A DNA stretch of 13,479 nucleotides, taken from assembly GCA_025965735.1 (NCBI GenBank), contig JAOPWK010000177.1, forward strand, positions 1-13,479, written 5' to 3'. The DNA is from Frankiales bacterium (GTDB lineage: Bacteria > Actinomycetota > Actinomycetes > Mycobacteriales > SCTD01). Positions within the stretch are counted from its first letter, which is position 1, and every line of letters starts with the position of its first letter. Shown piece by piece: positions 1 through 7,420 of this stretch. The translations under genes and the position numbers were made by a program. The notes beneath the pieces are model-generated. The model was not told where the DNA came from. It did not search any database and saw nothing but the letters and a program-made list of their open reading frames with translations.

Positions 1-265
1 CGGCCTGGAAGTCCTCGTTGTCGATCGAGGTGAGGTTCAGCGCCGACTGCTGGGCCGCCGAGACCGCGGCCTCGCGGTCGGCCTCGACCTGCTCGTAGGA
101 CCGCAGCTGCAGCGCGAGCGCCGCCAGGGCCGCCAGGAGCAGCAGGCCGAGGACGCACAGCGCGAGCAGCAGTCGACGGCGCGGCGGGACGAGCGCGGCC
201 GAGGCCGCGCTGCCGGTGCTCTCGGTGGCGGGTGCGTCCAGGACGGCGTGGGGGGTTGCCGTCAC
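1..265 (-). CDS. Mce-associated (Mas-like) membrane protein, partial
   Basis: First 88 codons of a protein whose C-terminus lies beyond the left edge. The GTG start (263-265) overlaps the mceF stop as GTGA, like the other mce junctions, which fixes the start. The N-terminus is a roughly 30-residue Ala/Thr/Pro-rich cytoplasmic segment ending in Pro-Pro-Arg-Arg-Arg. One strongly hydrophobic Leu/Ala segment follows at about residues 31-52, then a charged helix (EQVEADREAAVSAAQQSALN) and a Leu-Thr-Ser-Ile-Asp motif. A single anchor followed by this helix is typical of Mce-associated proteins encoded after mceF. In mycobacteria such proteins are thought to stabilise the Mce complex. The family call rests on position and N-terminal pattern only, since the beta-rich C-terminal domain is not in the window. 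Confidence 0.82.
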   Translation of the reverse strand, partial: MTATPHAVLDAPATESTGSAASAALVPPRRRLLLALCVLGLLLLAALAALALQLRSYEQVEADREAAVSAAQQSALNLTSIDNEDFQA

Positions 266-1632
266 CGCGAGAGCGGGCCCAGCAGCAGCCACTGCCAGGA
301 GTCGTCGCCGAACACGCGCTGGGCGCCGCTCGTCGTGCCGATGGACATCCGCTGGCCGTCCTCGGTGACCACGCGGCCGGTGACCGGGTCGTAGTCGCCG
401 AGCAGCGCCGGGCCGGTCGCCGCGTCGAAGCTGGGCGCACGGGAGCCCTGGGCGGTCTGCGTCGACGGCGGAGGGGCAGCCTTCTCGGCACCCATGACGC
501 CGTTCTCCGGGAACGGGCGGCCACCGGGCGCGTACGGCGCCTGGCGCGAGCCGCGGACGTTGGACTCGCTGCCGCGGGGCTCGGCGCAGTACGCCTCGAA
601 GTCCGGCCGCTTCTTCTCGATGTCGGTGCCGGGACGCTGCTCCGCGGTCGGGACGTAGCCCGTGCGACAAGGCGGCGGCGCGCTGTCGGTGACCAGGCCG
701 AAGTGCGTCGTGCCGTCGCCTGGGGCGACGGTGTAGCCGCCGGCCACGACGTTGGGGAAGGTCACCAGCGCCTGGCGGATCGCCGGCACGCGGACCTTCT
801 GGATCTGGGCCACCGTCACCAGGTTGCCGAGCAGGATCGGAAGGTCGGTCCGGTTCTCGCGGATCAGCGCGGTGAGCTGGTTCGCGCTGGCCGTGCCGTT
901 GGCGTACAGGCGGCGGAAGTCCGGGTCACTGCTGCGCAGCGTCTCGGTGAGCAGCGCGAGGTCGGCGTTGAAGCTCCGGAACTGCGGGGCGACGTCGCGC
1001 TGGGTGTTCAGGGCGACGTTGCCGTCGCGGATGAGCGCCTTGGTCTCGGGCAGCGCGTCGAGGGCGGCCTGGGTGAGCAGGTTGCCGCTGTCGACCAGCT
1101 CCTGCAGCGCCTCCCCCGTGCCGTCGTCGAAGGCCGCGCCGAGCTCGTCGAGCACGGTGCCGAGGGCCTCGGTGTCGATGCTGCGGACGAAGTCGTCGAG
1201 GTTGGTGACCAGCTGCGTCGGTGAGATCGGGATCTCGGTCTTGCTCATCGGGATCACGTCGCCGGCGTCGAGGTACGGCTCGCCGTCGCGGGCGGGCTGC
1301 AGGTCCACGTACTGCTCACCGACGGCCGAGCGGTTGCCGACCACGGCGCGCACGTCGGCCGGCACCTCGGTGCCCGGGCGCAGGCGGAGGTCGACCTTGA
1401 CGCCGCCCTCGACCAGGTCGAGGTCCTCGACCTTGCCGCTGGGCACGCCGCGGTAGGTGACCTCGGCGCCCTTGAAGATGCCGCCGGAGTCGACGAACTC
1501 CGCCGACACGACGTAGCCCTGGTCCAGGAAGTACTTGCCGAGGCCGGCGTAGCGGATGCCGGTGTAGCTGAGGCCGACGGCCGAGATCAGCAGGAAGACC
1601 AGCAGCTGGGCCTTGGTCTGACGGGTGATCAC
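262..1632 (-). CDS. mceF: MceF family protein, subunit of the Mce lipid importer
   Basis: 456 residues. The GTG start overlaps the mceE stop (GTGA). One membrane anchor lies at about residues 8-28, followed by an MCE/MlaD domain at about 40-112 with the typical GAEVTYRGVPSGKV segment and an AVGEQYVDL strand. A long helical stretch follows (about 130-300) with the tunnel-type motif ENRTDL. The last 150 residues are Pro/Gly/Ser-rich and hold the only two cysteines (CX26C), ending in LLLGPLSR. Sixth position in the mce row and the YTGIRYAGLGKYF motif after the anchor both fit MceF. In known Mce complexes six such subunits form a hetero-hexameric ring and a helical tunnel that carries lipid across the envelope. 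Its function here depends on the damaged yrbE1B upstream. Substrate unknown. Confidence 0.93.
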   Translation of the reverse strand: MITRQTKAQLLVFLLISAVGLSYTGIRYAGLGKYFLDQGYVVSAEFVDSGGIFKGAEVTYRGVPSGKVEDLDLVEGGVKVDLRLRPGTEVPADVRAVVGNRSAVGEQYVDLQPARDGEPYLDAGDVIPMSKTEIPISPTQLVTNLDDFVRSIDTEALGTVLDELGAAFDDGTGEALQELVDSGNLLTQAALDALPETKALIRDGNVALNTQRDVAPQFRSFNADLALLTETLRSSDPDFRRLYANGTASANQLTALIRENRTDLPILLGNLVTVAQIQKVRVPAIRQALVTFPNVVAGGYTVAPGDGTTHFGLVTDSAPPPCRTGYVPTAEQRPGTDIEKKRPDFEAYCAEPRGSESNVRGSRQAPYAPGGRPFPENGVMGAEKAAPPPSTQTAQGSRAPSFDAATGPALLGDYDPVTGRVVTEDGQRMSIGTTSGAQRVFGDDSWQWLLLGPLSR

Positions 1633-2891
1633 CGCATGCCTCCGATCAGCAGGTTGAGCAGACCGAGGGAGTCGCGGTCCAGCAGCGGGAGTCGTGCACC
1701 CTCACCCGTGCCCGGAGGCACGAGCGGGAGCAGCGGCCCACCGGTGGCCGACGGGGTGGGGGTCGGCGTGACCGACGGCGAAGCACTCGGCGCGGTCCGG
1801 GCCGCTCCGGGCGCACCGGGGACCGGGGGAACCGGCGCCGGTGTGTCCAGACCGCCGGGCAGCGGGACCGGGAGCCCCGGCAGCTGCGTCTGGACCAGCT
1901 GGCGCAGGTCGAGGTCGGCGGTGATGAACAGGTTGGCGTAGTCGCCGGTGATGCCCTCCACCGCCGTGCGCGGGAACGGGTAGCTGAGCAGCAGCTCCAG
2001 CGAGTCCGGGAACGCCTTGCCCGCGTTGGCCAGCTCGGTGAGGATCGGCTGCAGGGCGCGCAGGTCCGCGACGGTGTTCTCCTTGCTCTGGTCGATGACG
2101 CGCACGGCGACGTCCCCGAGCTCGTCGAGCGAGGTCAGCACGCGGGTGAGCTCCTCGCGCTGCTCGGTGAGAACCTCGGTACCGGCCGGGATCTCCTCGA
2201 GCGCCGTCGCGATGACCTGCCGCTCGTTGACGAGCCGGGCCGTCAGGCGGTCCAGGCTGTCCAGCGCGCGCACGATCTGCTGCTTCTGCTGGTCCAGGCC
2301 GCCGACGAAGGTGTTCAGCTCGGTGAGGACGCTCTTGACCCGGTCCTCGCGGCCCTCGAGGGCCTCCACGAGCTCACGGTTGATGGTCTGGAGCTGCTCC
2401 AGGCTGCCGCCGTTGAGGACCAGCGACAGGGCGCCGAGCACCTCCTCGACCTCGGCGCTGCGCTCGGTGCGGTCCAGACCGATCGTCTCGCCGCCGCGCA
2501 GCTCGCCGCGGCCCTGGTCGCCGGGCGGCGGGTCCAGGCTGACGAACTTCTCGCCGAGCAGCGAGGTCTGACGCACGCTGGCGGTGCTGTTCGCGGGCAG
2601 CTCGACGTCGCCGTTGACGCGCACGACGACGCGGGCGGTGTAGCCGTGCACGTCGAGCGACTGGACGCTGCCCACGGTCACGTCGGCCACCTTGACGGCC
2701 GACTGCGGGACGAGGTCCAGCACGTCCTCGAACTCGATCGTGAGCTGGTAGGCGTCGTCGCCGTTGCCCTGGCCTCCGGGCAGCGGGATGCTCGCCGCGC
2801 CGCGGAAGCCGCAGCCGGACAGCACCGTGACGGCGAGGCCGGTGGCGAGGAGGGCCGTGGCGTACGAGCGGGAGGTGCGGCGGGCGCTCAT
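1629..2891 (-). CDS. mceE: MceE family lipoprotein, subunit of the Mce lipid importer
   Basis: 420 residues from the ATG at 2889-2891, which overlaps the mceD stop as ATGA. The open frame extends further upstream, but that part lies inside mceD and lacks the signal peptide. N-terminus: MSARRTSR, a hydrophobic core, then the lipobox Leu-Ser-Gly-Cys with Cys27, so the mature protein should be a lipid-anchored envelope protein. This matches the family, where MceE is the lipoprotein subunit (LprK type). The MCE domain is at about 47-120 and includes the LLGEKFVSL strand. Coiled-coil helices run from about 140 to 335. A Pro/Thr/Ser-rich tail (about 340-400) precedes the C-terminal LLNLLIGGMR. Apart from the lipobox Cys there is no cysteine, unlike the other five Mce proteins. 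Confidence 0.94.
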   Translation of the reverse strand: MSARRTSRSYATALLATGLAVTVLSGCGFRGAASIPLPGGQGNGDDAYQLTIEFEDVLDLVPQSAVKVADVTVGSVQSLDVHGYTARVVVRVNGDVELPANSTASVRQTSLLGEKFVSLDPPPGDQGRGELRGGETIGLDRTERSAEVEEVLGALSLVLNGGSLEQLQTINRELVEALEGREDRVKSVLTELNTFVGGLDQQKQQIVRALDSLDRLTARLVNERQVIATALEEIPAGTEVLTEQREELTRVLTSLDELGDVAVRVIDQSKENTVADLRALQPILTELANAGKAFPDSLELLLSYPFPRTAVEGITGDYANLFITADLDLRQLVQTQLPGLPVPLPGGLDTPAPVPPVPGAPGAARTAPSASPSVTPTPTPSATGGPLLPLVPPGTGEGARLPLLDRDSLGLLNLLIGGMR

Positions 2892-4048
2892 CGGCCACCG
2901 TCCAGGATGCCGCCGAGGGTCATGTCGCGGGCGACGGGTGCGGGCACCGCGCCCGGAGCGAACGGAGCGGGCGCCGACCGGGCCTGTCCCGGCGGCGGCG
3001 GGATCGGGATCGACCCGGCGACCTCGGTGCACTGCGGGATCTCGGTGCCGAGGGAGGCGACGAGCCGGCACACCTGGTTCAGCGGGTCGGTCTCCGCGAT
3101 CGCCACGTTGTTGTCGCGGGTGTCCAGCGTGCCGGACTTCGGGTTGTAGACCAGCTGGAGGTTCGACAGCCCGGTGGGGGCCACGTCGATGAACTCCTTG
3201 AGGGCGTTCTGCTGCTTGACCAGCACGTCGGTCACCGTTCGCAGGTTGCTCACGTTGGCCTTGAGGTCCTCGCGGTTGGCCTGCACGAACGTCGCCACCT
3301 CGCCGAGCGCGGTCGACAGCTCACGGACGGCGCGGGCGAGGTCCTCGCGCTCCCCCTCGAGCTGCTCGGACACCTGGGCGAGGTCGCGGTTGAAGGCCCG
3401 CACGGACTGGTCGCTGTTGGCGATGGTGGTCGTGAAGTCCTGCAGATTGGCGACCGTGCCGAACAGGTCCTCGCGGGACTCGCTGAGCGTCGTGACGAAG
3501 GTCGAGAAGTCCTCCAGCGTCGTGCCGAGCAGCTGCCCGTTGCCGTCGAGGTTCTCGGCGCCGACGCGCAGCGCGTCGTTGAGCGCCCCGTCCTTGTTGG
3601 CGCCGTTCGGCCCGAGCGCGAGGTTGAGCTTGTCCAGCGCGGCGTAGATCTGGTCGAGCTCCACCGGCACCGCCGTGCGGTCCTTGCCGAGCTCGGCGCC
3701 GTCCTCCAGCACCGCCCCGCCGGCGAAGACCGGCGTCAGCTGGACATACCGGTCGCTGACGATGGACGGCGCGACGACCAGCGCGTTGGCCTCGGCCGGG
3801 ATGTCGTACTTGGCGTCGTAGGCCATCTCGACGCGGACGTCGTCACCCTCGGGGACGATCTTGGTGACCTCGCCGATGCGGACGCCGAGGATGCGGACGT
3901 CGCTCTTCTCGTAGAGGCCGACGGCCCGGTCGAAGGAGGCGGTCAGCGTCTTGCGGTCGTCCTCCTGGAAGGCGCCGCAGCCGGCGACGCCACCGGCGAG
4001 CGCGAGGCCGACGACCCCGACGAGGAGGCGGCTGGGGGTGGGGGTCAC
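2888..4048 (-). CDS. mceD: MceD family protein with lipobox, subunit of the Mce lipid importer
   Basis: 386 residues from the GTG at 4046-4048, which overlaps the mceC stop as GTGA. A start 12 codons further upstream is possible, but it adds an Arg-rich stretch inside mceC and breaks the junction pattern. The N-terminus has a hydrophobic core and Val-Ala-Gly-Cys at residues 21-24, which reads as a lipobox. MceD is usually described as having a plain membrane anchor, so this is notable. The MCE domain is at about 32-108 with YEKSDVRILGVRIGEV and SDRYVQLTPVF. A long helical region (about 130-320) has repeated Arg-Glu-Asp-Leu motifs. Two further cysteines (CX12C) lie near residue 335, followed by a Pro-rich tail ending GGILDGGR. 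It is the fourth mce gene and should be one of the six ring and tunnel subunits. Confidence 0.93.
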   Translation of the reverse strand: MTPTPSRLLVGVVGLALAGGVAGCGAFQEDDRKTLTASFDRAVGLYEKSDVRILGVRIGEVTKIVPEGDDVRVEMAYDAKYDIPAEANALVVAPSIVSDRYVQLTPVFAGGAVLEDGAELGKDRTAVPVELDQIYAALDKLNLALGPNGANKDGALNDALRVGAENLDGNGQLLGTTLEDFSTFVTTLSESREDLFGTVANLQDFTTTIANSDQSVRAFNRDLAQVSEQLEGEREDLARAVRELSTALGEVATFVQANREDLKANVSNLRTVTDVLVKQQNALKEFIDVAPTGLSNLQLVYNPKSGTLDTRDNNVAIAETDPLNQVCRLVASLGTEIPQCTEVAGSIPIPPPPGQARSAPAPFAPGAVPAPVARDMTLGGILDGGR

Positions 4049-5061
4049 TTGGTGCCTCCTGTGGGGGCGGCGCCGCCGGTGCATTGCGTGCCGGCCTCGC
4101 CGAACGTCCCGGGGCAGAAGCCGACGGGCGTCAGCAGGTTCTCGATGAAGGTGTCGAACCAGCGGCCGTTGCCGAGCGTGTTGGTCTGGAGGCGGACGTA
4201 GGCGGCCAGGCGCGGCAGCGTGTCGTCGATGTTCTTCTGGTTCGCGCGCAGGACCTCGGTCACGCCGCGCAGGCGCTCGAGGGCCGGGGCGAGGTCCGCG
4301 CGGTTCTCGCGGACCAGGGCGCGCAGCTGCTCCGAGAGCACGACGGTGGTGTCGAGCAGGCGGCTGATCGCCTCGCGGCGGGCGGCCAGCTCCTGCAGCA
4401 CCAGGGAGCTGTCGGCGAAGAACGCCGTCAGGTCCTGGTCGCGCTCGGCGAGCACCTGGGTGACGCCGCGGCTGCGGTCGAGCAGCGCGCGCAGCTGCTG
4501 GTCGCGCGCGGACAGCGTCCGGGACAGCCGGCCGAGGCCCTGGAGGGAGGCCTGGACCTCCTCCGGGGTGTCCTTGAACGTCTCGGCCAGGACCGTGAAG
4601 CTCCGGGCGAGCTGCTCCTCGTCGATCTCGCCGACGCTGACCGAGAGGTCCTGGAAGGCGTCCGCGACGTCGAACGGGGCCGAGGTGCGCTCCAGCGGGA
4701 TGACCCCGCCGGGCTTGATCTCGCCGTCGCCGTCCGGCGTCAGCATGAGGAACTTGCGGCCCAGCAGCGTCTTGATCCGGATGTCGGCGCGGGAGGCGCC
4801 ACCCAGCTCGATGTCCTTGGCGCGGAACTCGACCTGCACGCGGTCGCCGGCCAGGTCGACCGACAGCACCTTGCCGACCTTGACCCCGGCCACGCGGACC
4901 TCGTCGTTCGGGCGCAGGCCGGCCGCCTCGGTGAACTCGGCCTTGTACTCCTCGCCGCCGACGATCGCGTCGACGCTGAAGGACCCGGCCAGCAGGGCCA
5001 GGATCGCGGCGATGCCGACGGCCCCGATGACGGTCTTGTTGCGCTCCCTGAACGGCGTCAT
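4045..5061 (-). CDS. mceC: MceC family protein, subunit of the Mce lipid importer
   Basis: 338 residues. The ATG at 5059-5061 overlaps the mceB stop as ATGA. The frame is open for a further 356 codons upstream, but that is out-of-frame read-through of mceB. A charged N-terminus (MTPFRERNKT) is followed by a membrane anchor at about 10-28 and an MCE domain at about 38-109 (GLRPNDEVRVAGVKVGKV, then LLGRKFLMLTP). Alpha-helical coiled coil fills about 120-290 with motifs such as RENRADL. The C-terminus is short for an Mce protein and holds a cysteine pair (CX10C) and a Gly/Thr-rich end. The MTPFRERN start is typical of MceC. It is expected to act as the third subunit of the envelope-spanning lipid tunnel. 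Confidence 0.93.
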   Translation of the reverse strand: MTPFRERNKTVIGAVGIAAILALLAGSFSVDAIVGGEEYKAEFTEAAGLRPNDEVRVAGVKVGKVLSVDLAGDRVQVEFRAKDIELGGASRADIRIKTLLGRKFLMLTPDGDGEIKPGGVIPLERTSAPFDVADAFQDLSVSVGEIDEEQLARSFTVLAETFKDTPEEVQASLQGLGRLSRTLSARDQQLRALLDRSRGVTQVLAERDQDLTAFFADSSLVLQELAARREAISRLLDTTVVLSEQLRALVRENRADLAPALERLRGVTEVLRANQKNIDDTLPRLAAYVRLQTNTLGNGRWFDTFIENLLTPVGFCPGTFGEAGTQCTGGAAPTGGTK

Positions 5062-6107
5062 CGGGGGCCTCCGTTGGTGGCGTTCACGGTCTCCCGCTGG
5101 CAGCGCGCGGCGCTGTTGACCATGCTCGGCGAGGTGACCTGACCACTCGGCAGGATGATCGTCCCGTCGAAGCCGCAGAGGAAGAAGTTGAAGAACGACC
5201 CGTAGGTGGCCGTCGACACGATCAGGTCGAGCTTGTTCGGCAGGCGCTTGAGCGTCGAGTCGATGGTGGCCTTGTTCTGGTCCAGCGTCGTGGCGAGGCG
5301 GCGCAGCTGGGTGACGTCCTCGGTGAGCGGCTCGCGCACGTCGTTGAGCAGCCCGGCGGTCGCAGTCGTGAGGTCGCTGATCCCGTCCAGCGAGGCGCCG
5401 ATGGCCTTGCGGTCCTCGGCGAAGCCGGCGGCCAGGCGCCGCAGCTGCACGATGAGGTCGCTGAGCTCCGAGCCGCGCTCGTCCACGGTCTCGAGCACCG
5501 CCTCGAGGTTGACCAGCACCTTGCCGATCACCTCGTCGCGGTCGGCGATGGTGTTGGTCAGCGAGGCGGTGCGGGCCATCAGGCTCTCCAGCGTGCCGCC
5601 CTCGCCCTGCAGGGTCTGGATCAGCTCGAAGGCCGCCTGGTTGGTGGTCTGCGGGTCGAGCGCCTGGAACAGCGGCCGGAAGCCGTTGAACAGGACGGTG
5701 AGGTCGAGCGCGTTGCGGGTCTGCGCCAGCGGGAGCGTCGCCCCCGCGCGCAGCGGCTCGGCGCTGCCCGGGCCCTCGGTGAGCGCGACGTACCGCTCGC
5801 CGACGATGTTGCGGTAGCGCAGCCGGGCGATCGTGCTCTCCGGGATCTTGCGGTCCCCGTCGAGCGAGAACTCCACGACGGCCAGCTGGCGGTCGTTGAG
5901 CGTGATGCTGTCGACCTTGCCGATGCGGACGCCGGCGATGCGGATCTCGTTGCCGGGCAGCAGCCCGGTGACGTCGCCGAAGACCGCCTTGTAGGCCGTC
6001 TTCGAGCCGAAGCCGATGCTCCCGATCGTCGTCGCGAGGGTGAACGTCAGGAAGGACGTCACCACCATGAAGACGATGAGCTTGACGAGGGCAGCCGAGG
6101 TCTTCAC
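5058..6107 (-). CDS. mceB: MceB family protein, subunit of the Mce lipid importer
   Basis: 349 residues. The GTG at 6105-6107 overlaps the mceA stop as GTGA. A single hydrophobic anchor at about 8-28 is followed by the MCE domain at about 37-111 (GLLPGNEIRIAGVRIGKV, then NIVGERYVALTEGPG). The helical part (about 125-290) carries the tunnel helices. The C-terminal domain contains FFNFFLCGFDG, a motif region common in MceB, and a second cysteine 25 residues later (CX24C), giving the only two cysteines of the protein. Length and domain order match the family. It should assemble with the other five Mce proteins on the periplasmic side of the YrbE permease pair. Confidence 0.93.
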   Translation of the reverse strand: MKTSAALVKLIVFMVVTSFLTFTLATTIGSIGFGSKTAYKAVFGDVTGLLPGNEIRIAGVRIGKVDSITLNDRQLAVVEFSLDGDRKIPESTIARLRYRNIVGERYVALTEGPGSAEPLRAGATLPLAQTRNALDLTVLFNGFRPLFQALDPQTTNQAAFELIQTLQGEGGTLESLMARTASLTNTIADRDEVIGKVLVNLEAVLETVDERGSELSDLIVQLRRLAAGFAEDRKAIGASLDGISDLTTATAGLLNDVREPLTEDVTQLRRLATTLDQNKATIDSTLKRLPNKLDLIVSTATYGSFFNFFLCGFDGTIILPSGQVTSPSMVNSAARCQRETVNATNGGPR

Positions 6108-7420
6108 GACAGCCCCACCTCCGTTCCACGTGCCATCGGTCCGAAGAGCAGGAAGGCCAGGTCGGGGACGTCGGCAGGAGCGACGCCCAGGACGGGACCG
6201 AGCACAGCCCCCATCACCTGGCGCTGGCCCTGCGGGCTGGACAGCGCCACGGCGGGGTCGGAGGCAGCGTCCGTGCCGCCGCCTCCCCCTTCTTCAGAGG
6301 ACGAGTCGGCCGGGCCCTGGTCATCGCGGAAGCCGTCCTGGAAGTTGATGTCGGGGGCTGGGACCGTGGGGTTCGGCAGGCCGTAGCACTCGGGTCCGCG
6401 GTCGTCCTTGTACTGCGGCTCGTCCTGGTTCGGCGTGTAGCCGTTCTGGTCCTCGGCGAACTCCAGCGTGATGTGCAGGCCGGGCTGCAGGCCACCGAAG
6501 GCCGGGCCGAGGAAGGTCTCCTGCTTGGCCAGGCCGCGAGCGAGGCACGGGAACTCCGGGGCGTACCTGGCGAAGGTCTCGAGGACGGGCCGGCTGTCGC
6601 GGGCCAGCGTGATGAGGCGCTCGTCGTTCTCCTCGAGGAAGGAGCCGAGCTCCTCGGAGAAGCCGGTCGTGGAGGTCAGGAAGGTGTTGAGCTCCTGCTC
6701 CTGGTCCACGAGGTTGCCGCTGATCGCGGACAGGTTGTCGAGCACCTCGACGATGTCGGGGGTGGTGCGCTCGAGGTTGTCGGCGAAGTCGGCGATGCCG
6801 CGGAAGTTCTCGCCCAGCGCCGGGATCTCCGGGTTGATGCCCTTGAGGTAGGTGTCGACGAGCACGAGGTTCTCGCCGATCTGGTCGCCCCGGCCACGCA
6901 GCGCGCCGGACACCGCGTTGAGCGTGAGGCTCACCTGCGCCGGCTTGAGCGCCCGGAGCAGCGGCAGCAGGTCGTTGAGCGTCTGCTCGGTCTCGCGGGC
7001 CACCTCGGAGCGGTCCTGCGGGATGACGTCGCCCTCGCCGATGGCGTCGCCGTCCGCGTCCTCCGGGATGACCAGGTCGACGTACTTCTCGCCGAACAGC
7101 GTCTTGGGCAGCAGCCGGGCCTGGACGTTGCTCGGGATCAGCTCGACCTGGTCCGGGTCCAGCGCGAGCCGCAGCTCGGCGCCGTCGCCGGTGGTCGTGA
7201 TCTCGCGGACCTCGCCGACGATGAGACCGCGCAGCTTGACGTCGCTCGGGGCCGACAGCTGGTTGCCGGCCGCGCTGGCCTGCAGCGTGACCTCGACGAC
7301 CGGCGTGAAGGCCTTGTTGTAGAGCAGCACGGACAGCGCCACGAGGCCGACCAGCACGGCGAGGAAGAGCACGCCGGACAGTCGCCTCTTGACGAGGACC
7401 GCAGTTCCCGAGCCCGCCAT
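6104..7420 (-). CDS. mceA: MceA family protein, subunit of the Mce lipid importer
   Basis: 438 residues. The ATG at 7418-7420 shares one base with the yrbE1B stop (TGATG). The frame stays open for 333 codons upstream inside yrbE1B and yrbE1A, but that stretch is Arg-rich shadow sequence. The anchor is at about 14-33, and the MCE domain at about 41-118 (SDVKLRGLIVGEV, then LFGEKYVDLVIP). The helical tunnel region spans about 140-290, and a Cys pair lies far apart (CX52C) in the C-terminal domain. The tail has a Ser-Glu-Gly run (SSSEEGGGGGTD) and ends after LLFGPMARGTEVGLS. It is the first mce gene, directly after the permeases as in mycobacterial mce operons. Translation may suffer if it depends on ribosomes finishing yrbE1B, which has an internal stop. 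Confidence 0.93.
   Translation of the reverse strand: MAGSGTAVLVKRRLSGVLFLAVLVGLVALSVLLYNKAFTPVVEVTLQASAAGNQLSAPSDVKLRGLIVGEVREITTTGDGAELRLALDPDQVELIPSNVQARLLPKTLFGEKYVDLVIPEDADGDAIGEGDVIPQDRSEVARETEQTLNDLLPLLRALKPAQVSLTLNAVSGALRGRGDQIGENLVLVDTYLKGINPEIPALGENFRGIADFADNLERTTPDIVEVLDNLSAISGNLVDQEQELNTFLTSTTGFSEELGSFLEENDERLITLARDSRPVLETFARYAPEFPCLARGLAKQETFLGPAFGGLQPGLHITLEFAEDQNGYTPNQDEPQYKDDRGPECYGLPNPTVPAPDINFQDGFRDDQGPADSSSEEGGGGGTDAASDPAVALSSPQGQRQVMGAVLGPVLGVAPADVPDLAFLLFGPMARGTEVGLS

Noticed and set aside
232..1224. Plus-strand open frame of 330 codons opposite mceF
   Set aside because: Antisense to a clear MceF gene, with Arg/Ala/Gly-rich composition typical of GC-rich shadow frames. 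The same holds for the other long plus-strand frames opposite the mce and ribosomal genes.
2017..2571. Plus-strand Ser/Arg-rich open frame
   Set aside because: It is the reverse complement of the coiled-coil part of MceE, where Leu/Glu/Asp codons read as Ser/Arg. There is no independent evidence of coding.
1629..3071. Longer MceE with about 60 more N-terminal residues
   Set aside because: The extra part is Arg/Pro-rich shadow of mceD and would bury the lipoprotein signal. The ATG at 2889-2891 fits the junction pattern.
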